From: Cladosporium sp. IMV 00045
Lineage: Eukaryota > Ascomycota > Dothideomycetes > Cladosporiales > Cladosporiaceae
Direction of reading: 5' to 3'
Length of the DNA stretch: 64,000 nucleotides
Assembly: GCA_001931905.2 (NCBI GenBank)
Contig: MSJI02000672.1
Location: forward strand, 55,088-119,087
The notes beneath the pieces were generated by a model. The model had not been told where the DNA came from. It saw only the letters and a list, made by a program, of their open reading frames with translations, and ran no database searches. This document shows, in pieces, positions 41,913 to 56,513 of the stretch. The stretch's first letter is position 1, and each line of letters opens with the position of its first letter. A program made the position numbers and the translations under genes.

Positions 41913-43143
41913 ATGAATAACCAACCGCCAACTCAAAACACCAACGGAAGTTCCGTGACTATCAGTTCATAGCTCCACTCAATTTGTATACAAGTACTAA
42001 CAACACCAGAATGCACCCAACCGACCAATTCCTCGCCTGAGAGAATTACGCCCAGCACTCGACGGTCATGTTGACCTCAAACTTCCCGAACTGCGGCCCT
42101 CTCCATCAGATCATCGTGCAGGTCACTCTAGTTAGCAGCAGTCGAATTTACAACACGCGCCATTTCCCTCAGCGCAGAATGCACAGTCTGGCGTCGAGGG
42201 AGGGAGTAGCTCTCGCACAATATCGTCTCTTCCCACCGGCTCAAGGATACCACACTCGCCGCCGCGCGTACTATCAAGCCAAAGGGCAGGCGATGCTACG
42301 CCACAAGGTCCAGATCCACGCCTCCGCCTCCCACCCCTGACTCCAAACATCATCTCACCAACCCCGTACGAATCATCAAGGCCAGAAGTGATTCACGCAC
42401 CACCTTCCGTCTCACACGGTCAAGAGAACAACAGGAGAAGCGCATTTCAAAGCAATTTCCCAAACCCTGCTCCATATCAGACACCTCAAACATCAGTCAG
42501 CATCCCAGCGACCGCCCTAGCCTGCCTCCGACGACGTCCCGTCGAGCGTTCCGCCTGGCCTGCTGCCGCAGAACACCCCCACCTCCACCCACCCCTCCCA
42601 CAAGGACAACAACGCTCCGAACCCCCTGCCGCTCCACGCCCGTCGCCCGCAGGGCCAACCCCATCTCTTCGCTTCCACATGCCGCGGTCCGCGCGACGCA
42701 GCTACCAAATCGTCTATCACGACCTGCTGGATCCCGCACGGGGCCTAGAAGACGACGAAGACGAAGAAGACCCCCTCGGCGACCTGATGCGCATCGAGAA
42801 CCTGCACGACCCAATCCCCGCGCTGCTGCAAATCGGGGACACAGTCGCCTTCGCGAGCATTTGGTCCACTTTCACCGAAAGCACGTTGATGGCTTTGCAC
42901 GACTGGCTCAGCGACGCCCCGACGCACCTGCCCTTCCGCGCGGGCGATCAGGTGCGGATTCGCGGCGTTGTGTGTTGTGGAGAGATGTGGTTGAGGGCGG
43001 AGAGGGAGGGGAGGAGGGGTCTTGTGCCTTCTGTGGTGGTGGAATGGGTTTCGGAAGGTGTTACGGTGGGGTTGGAGTATGGGAGGGAGACTGTGGCTGG
43101 GTGGGAGAGGGGGAGGGCGAGGCCGCTTTGGAGGTTGGGGTAG
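41913..43143 (+). CDS. Proline-rich protein with C-terminal SH3 domain, model uncertain
   Basis: Proposed exons 41913-41954 and 42136-43143, 349 residues, starting MNNQPPTQNTNGSS. The main frame is open from 42136 and has no ATG near its 5' end, so an upstream exon is needed. The donor is GTGACT. The acceptor is a tandem TAG-CAG-CAG at 42133-42141, all in the same phase. The N-terminal 200 residues are disordered and rich in Pro, Ser and Arg. An acidic DDEDEEDP stretch follows. Residues about 266-320 form an SH3 domain: ALHDW (ALYDY position), LPFRAGDQVRI, MWLRAEREGRRGLVPS. The domain call is good; partner and role are unknown. A retained middle piece (42010-42132) would meet an in-frame TAG at 42133. 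Confidence 0.55.
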
Positions 43144-43442
43144 GGAAGTCAGGGGGGCGAGGGGTGATGTTGAGAATATCGAGAATCGATTTTGACGAAG
43201 GCGAGGGGCGAGGTTTTCTTGAAGACCTGTCCGGAGGGACTACCGTGGAGATATCAAATCATCAGTATGCTTTGCTCAAGTAAGGCCCAAGTGAGCGAAT
43301 GAAGGTTTCCGTATCATGTGAATTTCAAGAACAAGTCCAGAACGGACGAAATCGTCACGACCAGTTGAAGAGACAGTTAACAAATCTCATCCCAATTCAC
43401 GAACGATGGGATCACATCTTCATTCCAGCACGAACGTACCTA

Positions 43443-44555
43443 CTACATCTTACTATTCCTCCTCATCCCCTGAGCATCCCGACCAGACAAAACCTCACAA
43501 AGCCACCTCTCCGACTCCGCCCGCATCACACTCGAGAACTCATGCCTCGCCTCGGGATCGAGAATATCCTCCAACTCCGTCCCATACTGCCCAAACCAGC
43601 CGGCCTCCTTATCGAGCGCGCGCTTGAGCCAGGCGAGGAAAGGTTCGCTCTGCTGGTAAGGCACGAGGCGGTCCTTGCCGCCGCTGAGCACGAGGAGTTT
43701 TTTGCCTGCGAGTTTCTCCCGCATGATGGGACGTAGCTTCGCTTTCTCGGCTTCTGACGGCTCGCTCGAATGCGCGCTCGGGTCGTGGAGCTCGCCCAGA
43801 AGCATACCGGCGGGATCGCGCTGGCGGATCGCTTCGAGTAGGGATGGAGGGAAATCTTTCGATCCGAGGAAGTCTCGACCAGGAGGGTCGGTGGCGGTGC
43901 AGCTGGGCAGTTTGCCACGGATGGCGCGGTCGGTCATGAGACGGGTGTAGTCCGCGCAGCCGATGATGATGAGAGCGGCGGAGATGCGGGGGTCGTGAAG
44001 AACGCAGTGCCACGTCGCGTGGGCTCCCAGACTGACGCCGCCGCAGATGTGGTTGGTGGGGCGGAAGGGTAGGTAGGAAGGAAGGTGGGTGATGAGTTGC
44101 GAGACGTCCTGGGCCGTGCCGGAGAACAGGGTGTACATGTCCTGGCCGTGGGTGGGATTGCCCCCGTTCCAGGATTCGTTGGCGCGGTTGTCGATCATGC
44201 GGGAGCCGTGGTTGCGTTGGTCGAAGGAAACGCATATAAGGCTTCTTCTGTCGTCCGAGGCTTTCTTGCCGTTCCAGGCGTGGATCATGGCGGCTGCAAC
44301 GAAGGACATGGAGTCCTGCGTGTCTCCTCTGCCGTGCAGGAGCCAGAAGCAAGTCACGTCATTTTTGTCGGATGGGAGTTCTTCAAGACCGTATACTGTC
44401 AGAAGCATGCCTGCAATGTTGAAGCGTTTCCATGAAACGGGTCGGACATCTTTGAAGCCGGAATGGGTTGATGGAAGAGGCGAATCGAAAGGTGACGTTT
44501 CTGATGCGAGTGTGAGGTTCGGGCCCCATGTGAATGTGCTACTTCCAGCAGACAT
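43443..44555 (-). CDS. Alpha/beta hydrolase family protein
   Basis: Single exon, 370 residues from MSAGSSTFTWGPN. The nucleophile elbow is GGVSLGAH at about residue 173, preceded by an oxyanion-type LLHGRGDTQDS. The acid is probably in SGGKDRLVPY and the His in ARHEFSSVM near the end, so all three catalytic residues appear present. No signal peptide is seen; it is likely cytosolic. The substrate is not readable; fungal relatives include serine hydrolases/esterases. The frame continues upstream of the start, but without an ATG in good context. It is followed head-to-tail by a TauD dioxygenase gene 291 bp upstream on the same strand. Confidence 0.83.
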   Translation of the reverse strand: MSAGSSTFTWGPNLTLASETSPFDSPLPSTHSGFKDVRPVSWKRFNIAGMLLTVYGLEELPSDKNDVTCFWLLHGRGDTQDSMSFVAAAMIHAWNGKKASDDRRSLICVSFDQRNHGSRMIDNRANESWNGGNPTHGQDMYTLFSGTAQDVSQLITHLPSYLPFRPTNHICGGVSLGAHATWHCVLHDPRISAALIIIGCADYTRLMTDRAIRGKLPSCTATDPPGRDFLGSKDFPPSLLEAIRQRDPAGMLLGELHDPSAHSSEPSEAEKAKLRPIMREKLAGKKLLVLSGGKDRLVPYQQSEPFLAWLKRALDKEAGWFGQYGTELEDILDPEARHEFSSVMRAESERWLCEVLSGRDAQGMRRNSKM

Positions 44556-44846
44556 GATGTTGGTGAATATCTTTTCTACTCTTACGTTGATGCAGATGAA
44601 ATGAAGTGAAGTGACTATCGCTTTCCGATCATCTAATCTCGATGTCAACTCGCAGCGACTTCGGCTATGGACAGCCGTTGATGAGCCTCGGCCAAAATTC
44701 CTGGCAATCTTCACTTCACATCAAACACCGTCCATCTCACAACATAGCATCAAACCGTCCACATTGAAAAAAAAAAGAAAAAAAGAAAAACATAGTACTC
44801 TGACAACTAACACCACTGACCACGCGACAACTCCACCCATCCAATC

Positions 44847-46189
44847 TCACCGCCCAACCGTCTTCCTCACAACAGGCTCCGTTGGAAAAATCTCCTCCCC
44901 CGGCTCCAACCCGCCATAAACCCTCTCCCACCTCTCCCCCAGCGGCCGCGGCGTCTCCCAAGCAAAGTGCTCATCCCTCAACCACAGCCTGAGCAAATGC
45001 CTCTCCCTCCCAACCTCATCCGTGAAACCATTGCGGGCGTGGAAAACGCTCAAATTGTTGATATACTGCACGTCACCCTTCCGGAAATCCAACGAAGCGC
45101 ACTCCCGTGCGGCAGTGAAGTGCAGAGCATCCAAAGCTTCCGCCTGCGCTTCCGTGATGGGCGGGATGTCTGGGGAGCGCGGCTGGGCGAGGAAGCCGGT
45201 GAAGTAGCGTCGGGCGTATTGGATTACGATGCGTTCGGGCGTTGAGGCCGTGGCGGGCTGGTGGTAGAGGAGCGGGCGCGTGGTGTAAGGGTGGAGGGGG
45301 TCGAAGAAGCTAGACTGATGGTGAGTAAAGGTAGGTTCGCGCTTGGATGGGGATTTCATCACTACTACTCACCCATCAACCGCCCAATCCCCGGCAAGCG
45401 TATGGATGAGATCCGGCCTCTCCCTCGCCAAAACGTTATAAACCCGCCAACTGCTCGCGATCATGCTCTCCCCTCCCCTCGCCGCAGGGTTCAGACAAAA
45501 CAACGAAACGATATCTCCCGAATCGGTGTGAAAGACCTGCTTATCATTCGTATTCGACGGCGCGCCGATCTCCCCCTCCCCGGCAGTCTTGCTGATATCC
45601 TTGATATGCGACATCACCAACGAAGTCCCGTCCGAGTGGCGCTGGTCCTGCTGCCTCCCGCGCACGTTGCCGATGTGAGACGACACCCCGGCGTAGATGA
45701 TGATGTTGTCCTCGCGCGAGTAGGAATCCACGCGCAGACCGCGCAGGACGAAGAAGCCTAGGCCGAAATGGAGGGTTTTGGACTGGGCTCGTAGGAGGGG
45801 ACGGGTTGTTGGGAGGGGAAAAGTGGCGCTGTTGATGTGGCCCAGGGGTAGGTTTAATGCTGTCGGGCAAGTTGGTATTAGCGAAAGAAAGGGTAAGGCG
45901 AGTGTTTCATGCTCGTCGAAAGATCTGCCCTTCACGTACACTTGAAATGCCGCAAAGCGCGATCGATCTCGTCGAGCTGGGCATCTGTCAACTCGACGAT
46001 CCAATCGGTGCGTTTTTCGATCTCCCTGCCATTCCAGGCTAAAGGCGAGTCTAGCTGCTCCGGGAAGCCAGGCGGAAGGGTGGTCGGTAGTGACTCTGTC
46101 TTCTGGCGTAGCCGGGAGCGAGCTTGGTATTTCTCGTAGTCGGGATGGTATTGGATATCCGGCTGATTCAGTGTTCGGGTCGTTGCCAT
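44847..46189 (-). CDS. TauD/TfdA family Fe(II)/2-oxoglutarate-dependent dioxygenase
   Basis: Three exons, 46189-45940, 45859-45373 and 45309-44847, give 399 residues. Splicing restores LRHFKSLNLPLGHIN and WAVDGFFDPLHPY. The iron-binding HxD is in QVFHTDSGD (about residues 193-195), the distal His in NNLSVFHARNGF (about 334), and the 2-oxoglutarate-binding Arg in RHLLRLWLRD. The protein begins MATTRTLNQPDIQY and has no targeting signal. Relatives hydroxylate taurine, sulfonates, 2,4-D-like compounds or amino-acid derivatives; the substrate here is unknown. The first exon's donor (GTACGT) was chosen over a nearby GTGTAC because only it keeps the family frame. Confidence 0.88.
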
Positions 46190-46927
46190 TGTGACGGTGA
46201 GTCTGTCTCTTCTGGGTCTTGAAAGTGGCGCTTTCGTCGATCGGTATGATGGGATGTATGGAAGTGTCGATGCTTAAGTTGTATAGGTGCTTTTCCAGTC
46301 GATGAATCAAACACGAACGACATGGGGACACAGAAGAATATAAGGCCTTACTATCTCAATCACGACACACCCCGAGACCGGATTCCTGGCCAGCATTCGG
46401 TCACACTCGAGCCACAAAACCCAATCACATCTTCGGAATTAGACGATCAAGAAGTCGTCTCCCGGACGAAGAGGAGACGTAGGAAGCGTTACGCCATACG
46501 CGCAGGTAAGATGCAATCGCCTAAAGGCGCGCTTGAGCATCGAGAGTGGGGAGCTTGCGACTTCTTCTCGTCGAAGGGAAATCATCGCATCTGCTCAAGT
46601 CTCAACTGTACTGGGTCCGAAGGATGCACGATACATCGCAAGGAAATTCGTGATTTGGATCTCTCTCTCTCATTTCATTATAATCGAACTCTGCCAAAAG
46701 GGAAAAAGACCAGAAAAAGTGGAAAAAAAAACATAAAACGCCCATTCATCGCTTTTGCCTTTGAAACCCCATCGATGCTGTTGTGTCCACCCGTTTCAAA
46801 CCAAGAAAACCCCAATAAAGACATGCTGGGAAACCAAGATACGAAGCTGCAGCCAGTGCGAAAAGGAAGCGAACTCGAAGGAAATGAGCCAAAGACATCA
46901 AACTGTCGTCTTTTCGGGGCTTCAAGC
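46190..46927. other. Intergenic region, no gene seen
   Basis: About 740 bp between the dioxygenase start and the Dbf2 stop, both minus strand. It contains the dioxygenase promoter and the kinase 3' UTR. A 328-codon plus-strand frame starting at 46322 runs into the kinase gene and is considered spurious. Confidence 0.5.
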
Positions 46928-49041
46928 TTAGAAGATCGTGCCGAAACTCTCGTCGATGTTATTGAGCGGCTTGCGCGGGCTGGAGGGCTTGCCGTCGTCG
47001 TCGACGGTGGGCTTGCGGTGTCTGGGAGCAACGATGTTAGACGATCCTCAAATGCAGTATGGGGAGTTCTGTTAGAATGCCGAACATACCTGAAAGTGAA
47101 ACCGACGAAGAGCTGCTTGTCCATCTTGCCCTCGCGATCGGCCATGCGCTCCAAAGCCTCCTGCTTGTCGAGCACCTCCTTGTACTTGGCCATGTCCTTC
47201 TCGCTGCCGAAGTCGTCAAAGTACCCGGCGTCGGTCTCGCTGTCAAGCTCAGGCACGAAAGGAGCGCGCTCCTGGCGGAGGCGGTCCCAGGAGACTTCGC
47301 GGAAATAGTCGTGGTTCTGGACCTGCTTGATGCTCTGCAGGCGGCCGGCCTTGACGTTGATGAGGCGGGTGATGAGGTCCCACGTGCGGCGGGACAGGAA
47401 GTAGTTGGGGTCTTCGTACTCGGGCTTGCGCAGGACTGATTGCCAGCGCTTGAGGTTCTGCCATGTCTCGTCGACGGAGGCGCCGGCGAATGGTGGGTAG
47501 CCGGCGAGAGCTTCGAAGAGCATGCAGCCAAGGGACCAGTAGTCGACGGTAAAGTCGTACTCCTCTCCCTTGAGCACCTCCGGGGCCATGTAGTCGGGCG
47601 AGCCGACGATGGACTTGGCATAGTTTCTGTCACGCTCACGGAGGGAGCGGTAGTTGTCTCTACGCTCTTGGAGAGATCGGTCTTCGGTGGGACGGACGCC
47701 GAAGGGGTTTGCGTGCGAGGGCAAGTTGCCGACTTCTTCGAGACGAATGCGCATGCTCTCAATCTTTGCGGGTGCGAGGAAGCCAGCAGCAAGACCGAAA
47801 TCAGTAAGCTTGACGTGGCCAGTGCCGTCGATCAGGAAGTTCTCAGGCTTCAAGTCTCTGTGAATGTAACCCAGTGTGTGGAGTGCATCAACACAGAGGA
47901 ACATTTCGCTGATATAGAAGCGGGCATGGCGGTTGTGCAGGACACCAGTGTTGTTGAGAAGTGTGCGGAAGTCGCCTCCAGGAACGTACTCCATAGCAAG
48001 ATAGATGCTGCTTTCGTCTTGGAAGGCGTAGAGTAGGCGCACCAGCCAGTCGCTCTTAGCCGTAGTCAGGATGTCGCGCTCCGTCAGGACGTGTCTGATC
48101 TCGTCGAGCTTGTACAGCAGTTTCTTGCTCATCACCTTCAGCGCGCACACCTCGCGGGTGTCCTTCTTCTGCGCCAGATACACCTGACCATAACCGCCCT
48201 GTCCGACTTGTGTGAGGATTTGGAAGTCACCATGCTGCAGCTTGGTGCGACGCTCACGAAGGTTCGTCCTTTCGTGATTCAGATATACCTTCCAGTTCTT
48301 GTTGTACTCCTCCTTCTCGATTTCTTGCGAGGCTGGCGATGGCACTGGGTTGTGTTGTTTGAACGCCTGCAGTCTCTTCTGGCGGTTGGCGGTGTAGGAA
48401 AGGAGATCAAAGTAGTAGTCGAGGAAGTAGAGCTGCGTGACGTTTGCCAGTCTCTTAACGGTCGGCCGCTGTAGCTTCTCCTGCTCCTCCGGCGTGGGTT
48501 GGTTGGTGAAAGCGGTCTGCTTCTGCCTGTTAGGCGAGTGATCCTCACGCGGCCTATATACGTTCTGCCTGTGTTGCGCGGCGTCTGCGAGGAAAGTGTT
48601 CTGCTGTGGCTGTCTGTGTGTGGGTGGTGTGTTTTCCTGGCCGTTCTTGCGGGTTGGGCTTCCCGGCGCTCCTGCCTTTGCATCGTAGGAGACAAAAGGA
48701 TCGTAGTCTGCGTGCTTGTTGGGAGAGGCGGGGCCTTGCTGCTTCGATTGCAGAACACCTGTGTTAGGTTGTCCTTGGGTCGGGACCAGCTTCATGGCGT
48801 TGGAGAAGACATCGGGAAGATCAAAGGCTCCTGGTGGCATGCGGTTCTTGCTGGGACTGCCTTGGGGTGTCTGCATGGGTGAGATGAAGGCGGGATCACC
48901 GCGTCCGGGGGTATCGATCGACTCGGTCATGTTGTGGGTTGATCGAGTGTGTGAGAGCGGTGGAGGGACTGGGAGGGCGAATTCTTTGTGGTCGTTGGCA
49001 GAGGTGAAGGGAGATGCGGAGGCCATTGGGTGAGTTGGCAT
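46928..49041 (-). CDS. NDR/LATS-family protein kinase Dbf2/SidB (Sid2)
   Basis: Two exons, 49041-47090 and 47021-46928, give 681 residues. The N-terminal 200 residues are Pro/Gln/Ser-rich. The Mob-binding region TVKRLANVTQLYFLDYYFDLL precedes the kinase domain (about 275-640), with GQGGYGQV, the ALKVMSKK lysine, [18 protein letters not shown] and an insert before AKSIVGSPDYMAPEVL, as in NDR kinases. The C-terminal hydrophobic motif FVGFTFR is joined by the small last exon to HRKPTVDDDGKPSS. The GGDFRTLLNNTGVL block points to Dbf2/Sid2 rather than Cbk1/Orb6. It is expected to act with Mob1 in septation and mitotic exit. A second ATG at 49026 could also be the start. Confidence 0.87.
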
Positions 49042-53479
<4,438 letters not shown>

Positions 53480-54275
53480 TTTGGGGGAGACAGATGGGTG
53501 GCTTCTTCTGTGTGGCGCAGGAATGAGCACTGCGGCGGCATGCATGGTAGATGCGCGTGCGGAGAGATAGGGTCGGGAGGCACGGAGCAGAGCAGAATCG
53601 GACCAAAAGAAAATATTACGAAGCATGAAAGTTGTGATACCACTTGATGGGGCTGGCAGGGTTTTGTCACTGTTGTCGTCGGTTCGTCTATGTTGTTGTG
53701 TATCTTTTTGTTATGCTTTTCCTACCCCTCCTCCTTCCTATTCACCTCCGATTATCCCAAAAGCCTTTGTGGAATCAGAAAGCGAACGATATCCCCGATA
53801 GATCAGAAGAAAAAAAGACAGAACAGCTCACGCTGGTTCGGGGAGCTGAATTTTGGGGGATCCGAGATTATTATGCTGTTTTGTGACCAAAACCATAAAA
53901 AGATTCAATTGGACATGCTCTCTTAATTGCCTGGAACCCCGTCCATATGCCTTGTTATTAACCGTGGCATTTGTCCTTCGACGTCGACATCCATTCGTGC
54001 CTATCTGTTTTGGCATAAACAGACATGGATAGCATGCACATCACCGCACTAAGCGTGTCCGGCGTTACAGCTTCGTCAATGGCAGATCACCGGCTCTGGG
54101 AGAAAAGATATGATATGCGCACCCGGGGGCATGGACGCAAAGGCGATCCTAGACTAGGTTCAAGCAATATAGAAACATCTAGACTTGTGTTGCAATTCAC
54201 GTTTCTTTCCTGGTGGGCTTGATTTCGGTACATCATTTCATCGTCGAAGGGTCGAGGTAGCAAAACAATCAAATC
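53480..54275. other. Intergenic region, no gene seen
   Basis: About 800 bp between snf1 and the carboxylesterase, both plus strand. It begins with a T-rich 3' UTR-like stretch. No coding frame or RNA gene is supported. Confidence 0.5.
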
Positions 54276-56001
54276 ATGGGCTTCGTGGGACGGTTTGTGA
54301 GCCTTGCCGGCTTCGGCGCCAACTTCATCTCTTCAGCAGCGGCCGCTGCGGCGACTTCTCCACCGCACTCGTATGCGCAAAATCGGAAGGGGAGTGTTCC
54401 ATACGTCGATATTGCGCAGGGCGGTGTGAGAGGTTTCAGAGATGGTCATGGAAATGCTGTATACTTGGGCGTCCCCTATGCCGCGAGTACGGGGGGAGAG
54501 AACCGGTAATTCACTGCTTCGGACATTGAGTTGTTAGATCAGACGCGCAACCAAAACTGACACTTTCACCAGCTGGCGTGCGCCTCAAGACCTCGTGAAA
54601 TCAGAGACGATCTTCAACGCAACCTCCTACGGCGCCACATGCCCTCAAGCACCTGGTCCTGCGCAGTTCACTGAGCTCTCCGAGGACTGTCTGAATTTGA
54701 ACATCTGGACTCCCGGAAATAGCAGCGACCTGCCCGTATTCGTGTACATGTACGGCGGAGCGATGGTGACGGGCTCGAACAGCAATCCCCAACTCCAAGG
54801 AACCAACTTCGCCCGAAATGGCGTGGTTTATGTCAACTTCAACACGCGCAACAGCCTTTGGGCTTCGCCCAATTCTGCGGAACTGGAGTCGGAGAACCCA
54901 GACGAGTCGCATAATTTCAGCATCCTGGATGTCGAGAAGGCCATGGGCTGGATCCGTGAAAATATTCGTGCTTTCGGTGGGAATCCCGAACACATCGTTT
55001 TCGGCGGCCATTCTTCCGGCTCGGTACACGTCGACCACTACCTCTGGAACAACCCCAACACGACCCTCAAAGGCGCCGTGCAGATGAGCGCCAACGCCCT
55101 GTCCGGTCCCGCCTTCGCACCACAGAACGAGGCCCTAGACGCCGTGGCAGCAGAAGTCGGCTGCCCTCCCTCAGGCCAAGGCCAAATCGCCTGTCTTCGC
55201 AAAATCGACACCTCCGCCTTCCTGACCGCCAACTTCAACTCCACCTTCAACACCTGGTTCACGCCCTCCATCGACAACCTTACCCGCCACTCAGACTACG
55301 CCTCCCGCCTTGCCTCCGGCCACTACGCCTCCCACGTGCCCCTCCTGACCGGAACGTCGAACGGCGAAGGCACGATTTTCAGCCTCGTCTACGCCGCCGA
55401 AAACGCCAACTTCTCCTCCTGGATCAACACCTTCGACGCCGACGTCGCGCACATCCCCGACGCAGCCTTGCTGGCCGCCTACTCACGCAACAGCAGCAGC
55501 AACTCCACCACCACGGACTCCCAGCTCAGCGGCTTGCAATACGGCGACGCCCGCTTCGCCTGCCCCGTCTCCCACCTCCTGCAGCTCCGCGCCCCGCGCC
55601 AGCAAACATGGTCCTACCGCTTCTTCGGCGCGTACGACAACGTGGTCGGTGGCCCGCCGGGCTCCGCGCCCACGCACGGCACGGAAGTGCCTTTCTTCCA
55701 CGGGGGCAATGAGTGTTTCAACGGTTTGCAGAACGTCACCGCCGAGCAGCAGGCTTTGGCGGATAGTATTTTTTCCTGGTTCGTAGAGTGGATCAAAGAT
55801 CCTGCTGCTGGCCCGGGGTGGGAGGCGGTGCGGGAGGGGTCGGAGAGGGTGGCGCTGCTGGGTGTGCCCGGGGAGACGGAGGGGGAGAGGGTAAGTGCTG
55901 AGAGGGGGGAGTTTGATGCGGTTTGTGGCGAGGTTTATGAGCGGGCTTGGGGGAGGTATCCGGTTGTGCAGTCTGTGAGGAGTGTGCTGGAGGGTTTGTA
56001 G
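54276..56001 (+). CDS. Type-B carboxylesterase/lipase, probably secreted
   Basis: Two exons, 54276-54505 and 54573-56001, give 552 residues; splicing restores GGENRWRAPQDL. The N-terminus MGFVGRFVSLAGFG then an Ala run resembles a weak signal peptide. Type-B carboxylesterase marks are LGVPYAAS, EDCLNLNIWTP, the oxyanion YMYGGAMVTGS, the nucleophile GGHSSGS at about residue 225, and HGTEVPFFHGG with the catalytic His near 445. Many N-glycosylation sequons support secretion. The nucleophile context is H-S-S-G rather than the common E-S-A-G. It should hydrolyse an ester; the substrate is unknown. The downstream frame also lacks introns up to the stop. Confidence 0.87.
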
Positions 56002-56513
56002 GGAATTATATGGGGGGTTGGTTTGGGTTCGTGAGGTCGAGAGGGCTTGACCCTGTGAGTGTGTGACTTGCTCGTTGACCATGAGGAATTATGTCAATGT
56101 ATCGGACCAAACGCGACTTTGAATACAATCTCTTCAATTCCAATTATAGGTTCCCCCTCGAATCCTTTATCCGTAGTGTACAAAATTGAAACCCCCTGTC
56201 AAAGCACGATCGACATGCTGTTGTGCTAACTGAATTGACTTGGAAAGAGAAAAAGCAATCTGAATAACCCCAAAAACTGCGCTAGATTTTCCACGCTGAA
56301 CAAGAGACAAAACGAAACTGGAAGGGAAAAGAAAAAGCAAAACGCCTTCGCTTGCTGTGCAAAAGAACATGGTTTTCCCTCCGAATTTTTCAAGCAAAGC
56401 AGAACAAATTGGTGTACAAAGTGTAGGTAGGTTGAAGGTAAGACGAGGTTGAAGGAAAGGTCAAAGAGAACCACGACGGAGGGAAGGATGCGGCAACGAG
56501 AATTGCACCCGTA
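56002..56513. other. Convergent intergenic region, no gene seen
   Basis: About 510 bp between the carboxylesterase stop and the phospholipase D stop, which face each other. It contains only short frames and fits two 3' UTRs. Confidence 0.5.

Noticed and set aside
42388..42390. Start of the SH3 protein at this codon
   Set aside because: The codon is GTG, and the same frame is open upstream to 42136, so it is an artefact of allowing non-ATG starts.
46322..47308. 328-codon plus-strand frame between the dioxygenase and the kinase
   Set aside because: It has an ATG but no domain, runs antisense through the last exon and end of the Dbf2 gene, and its composition is random.
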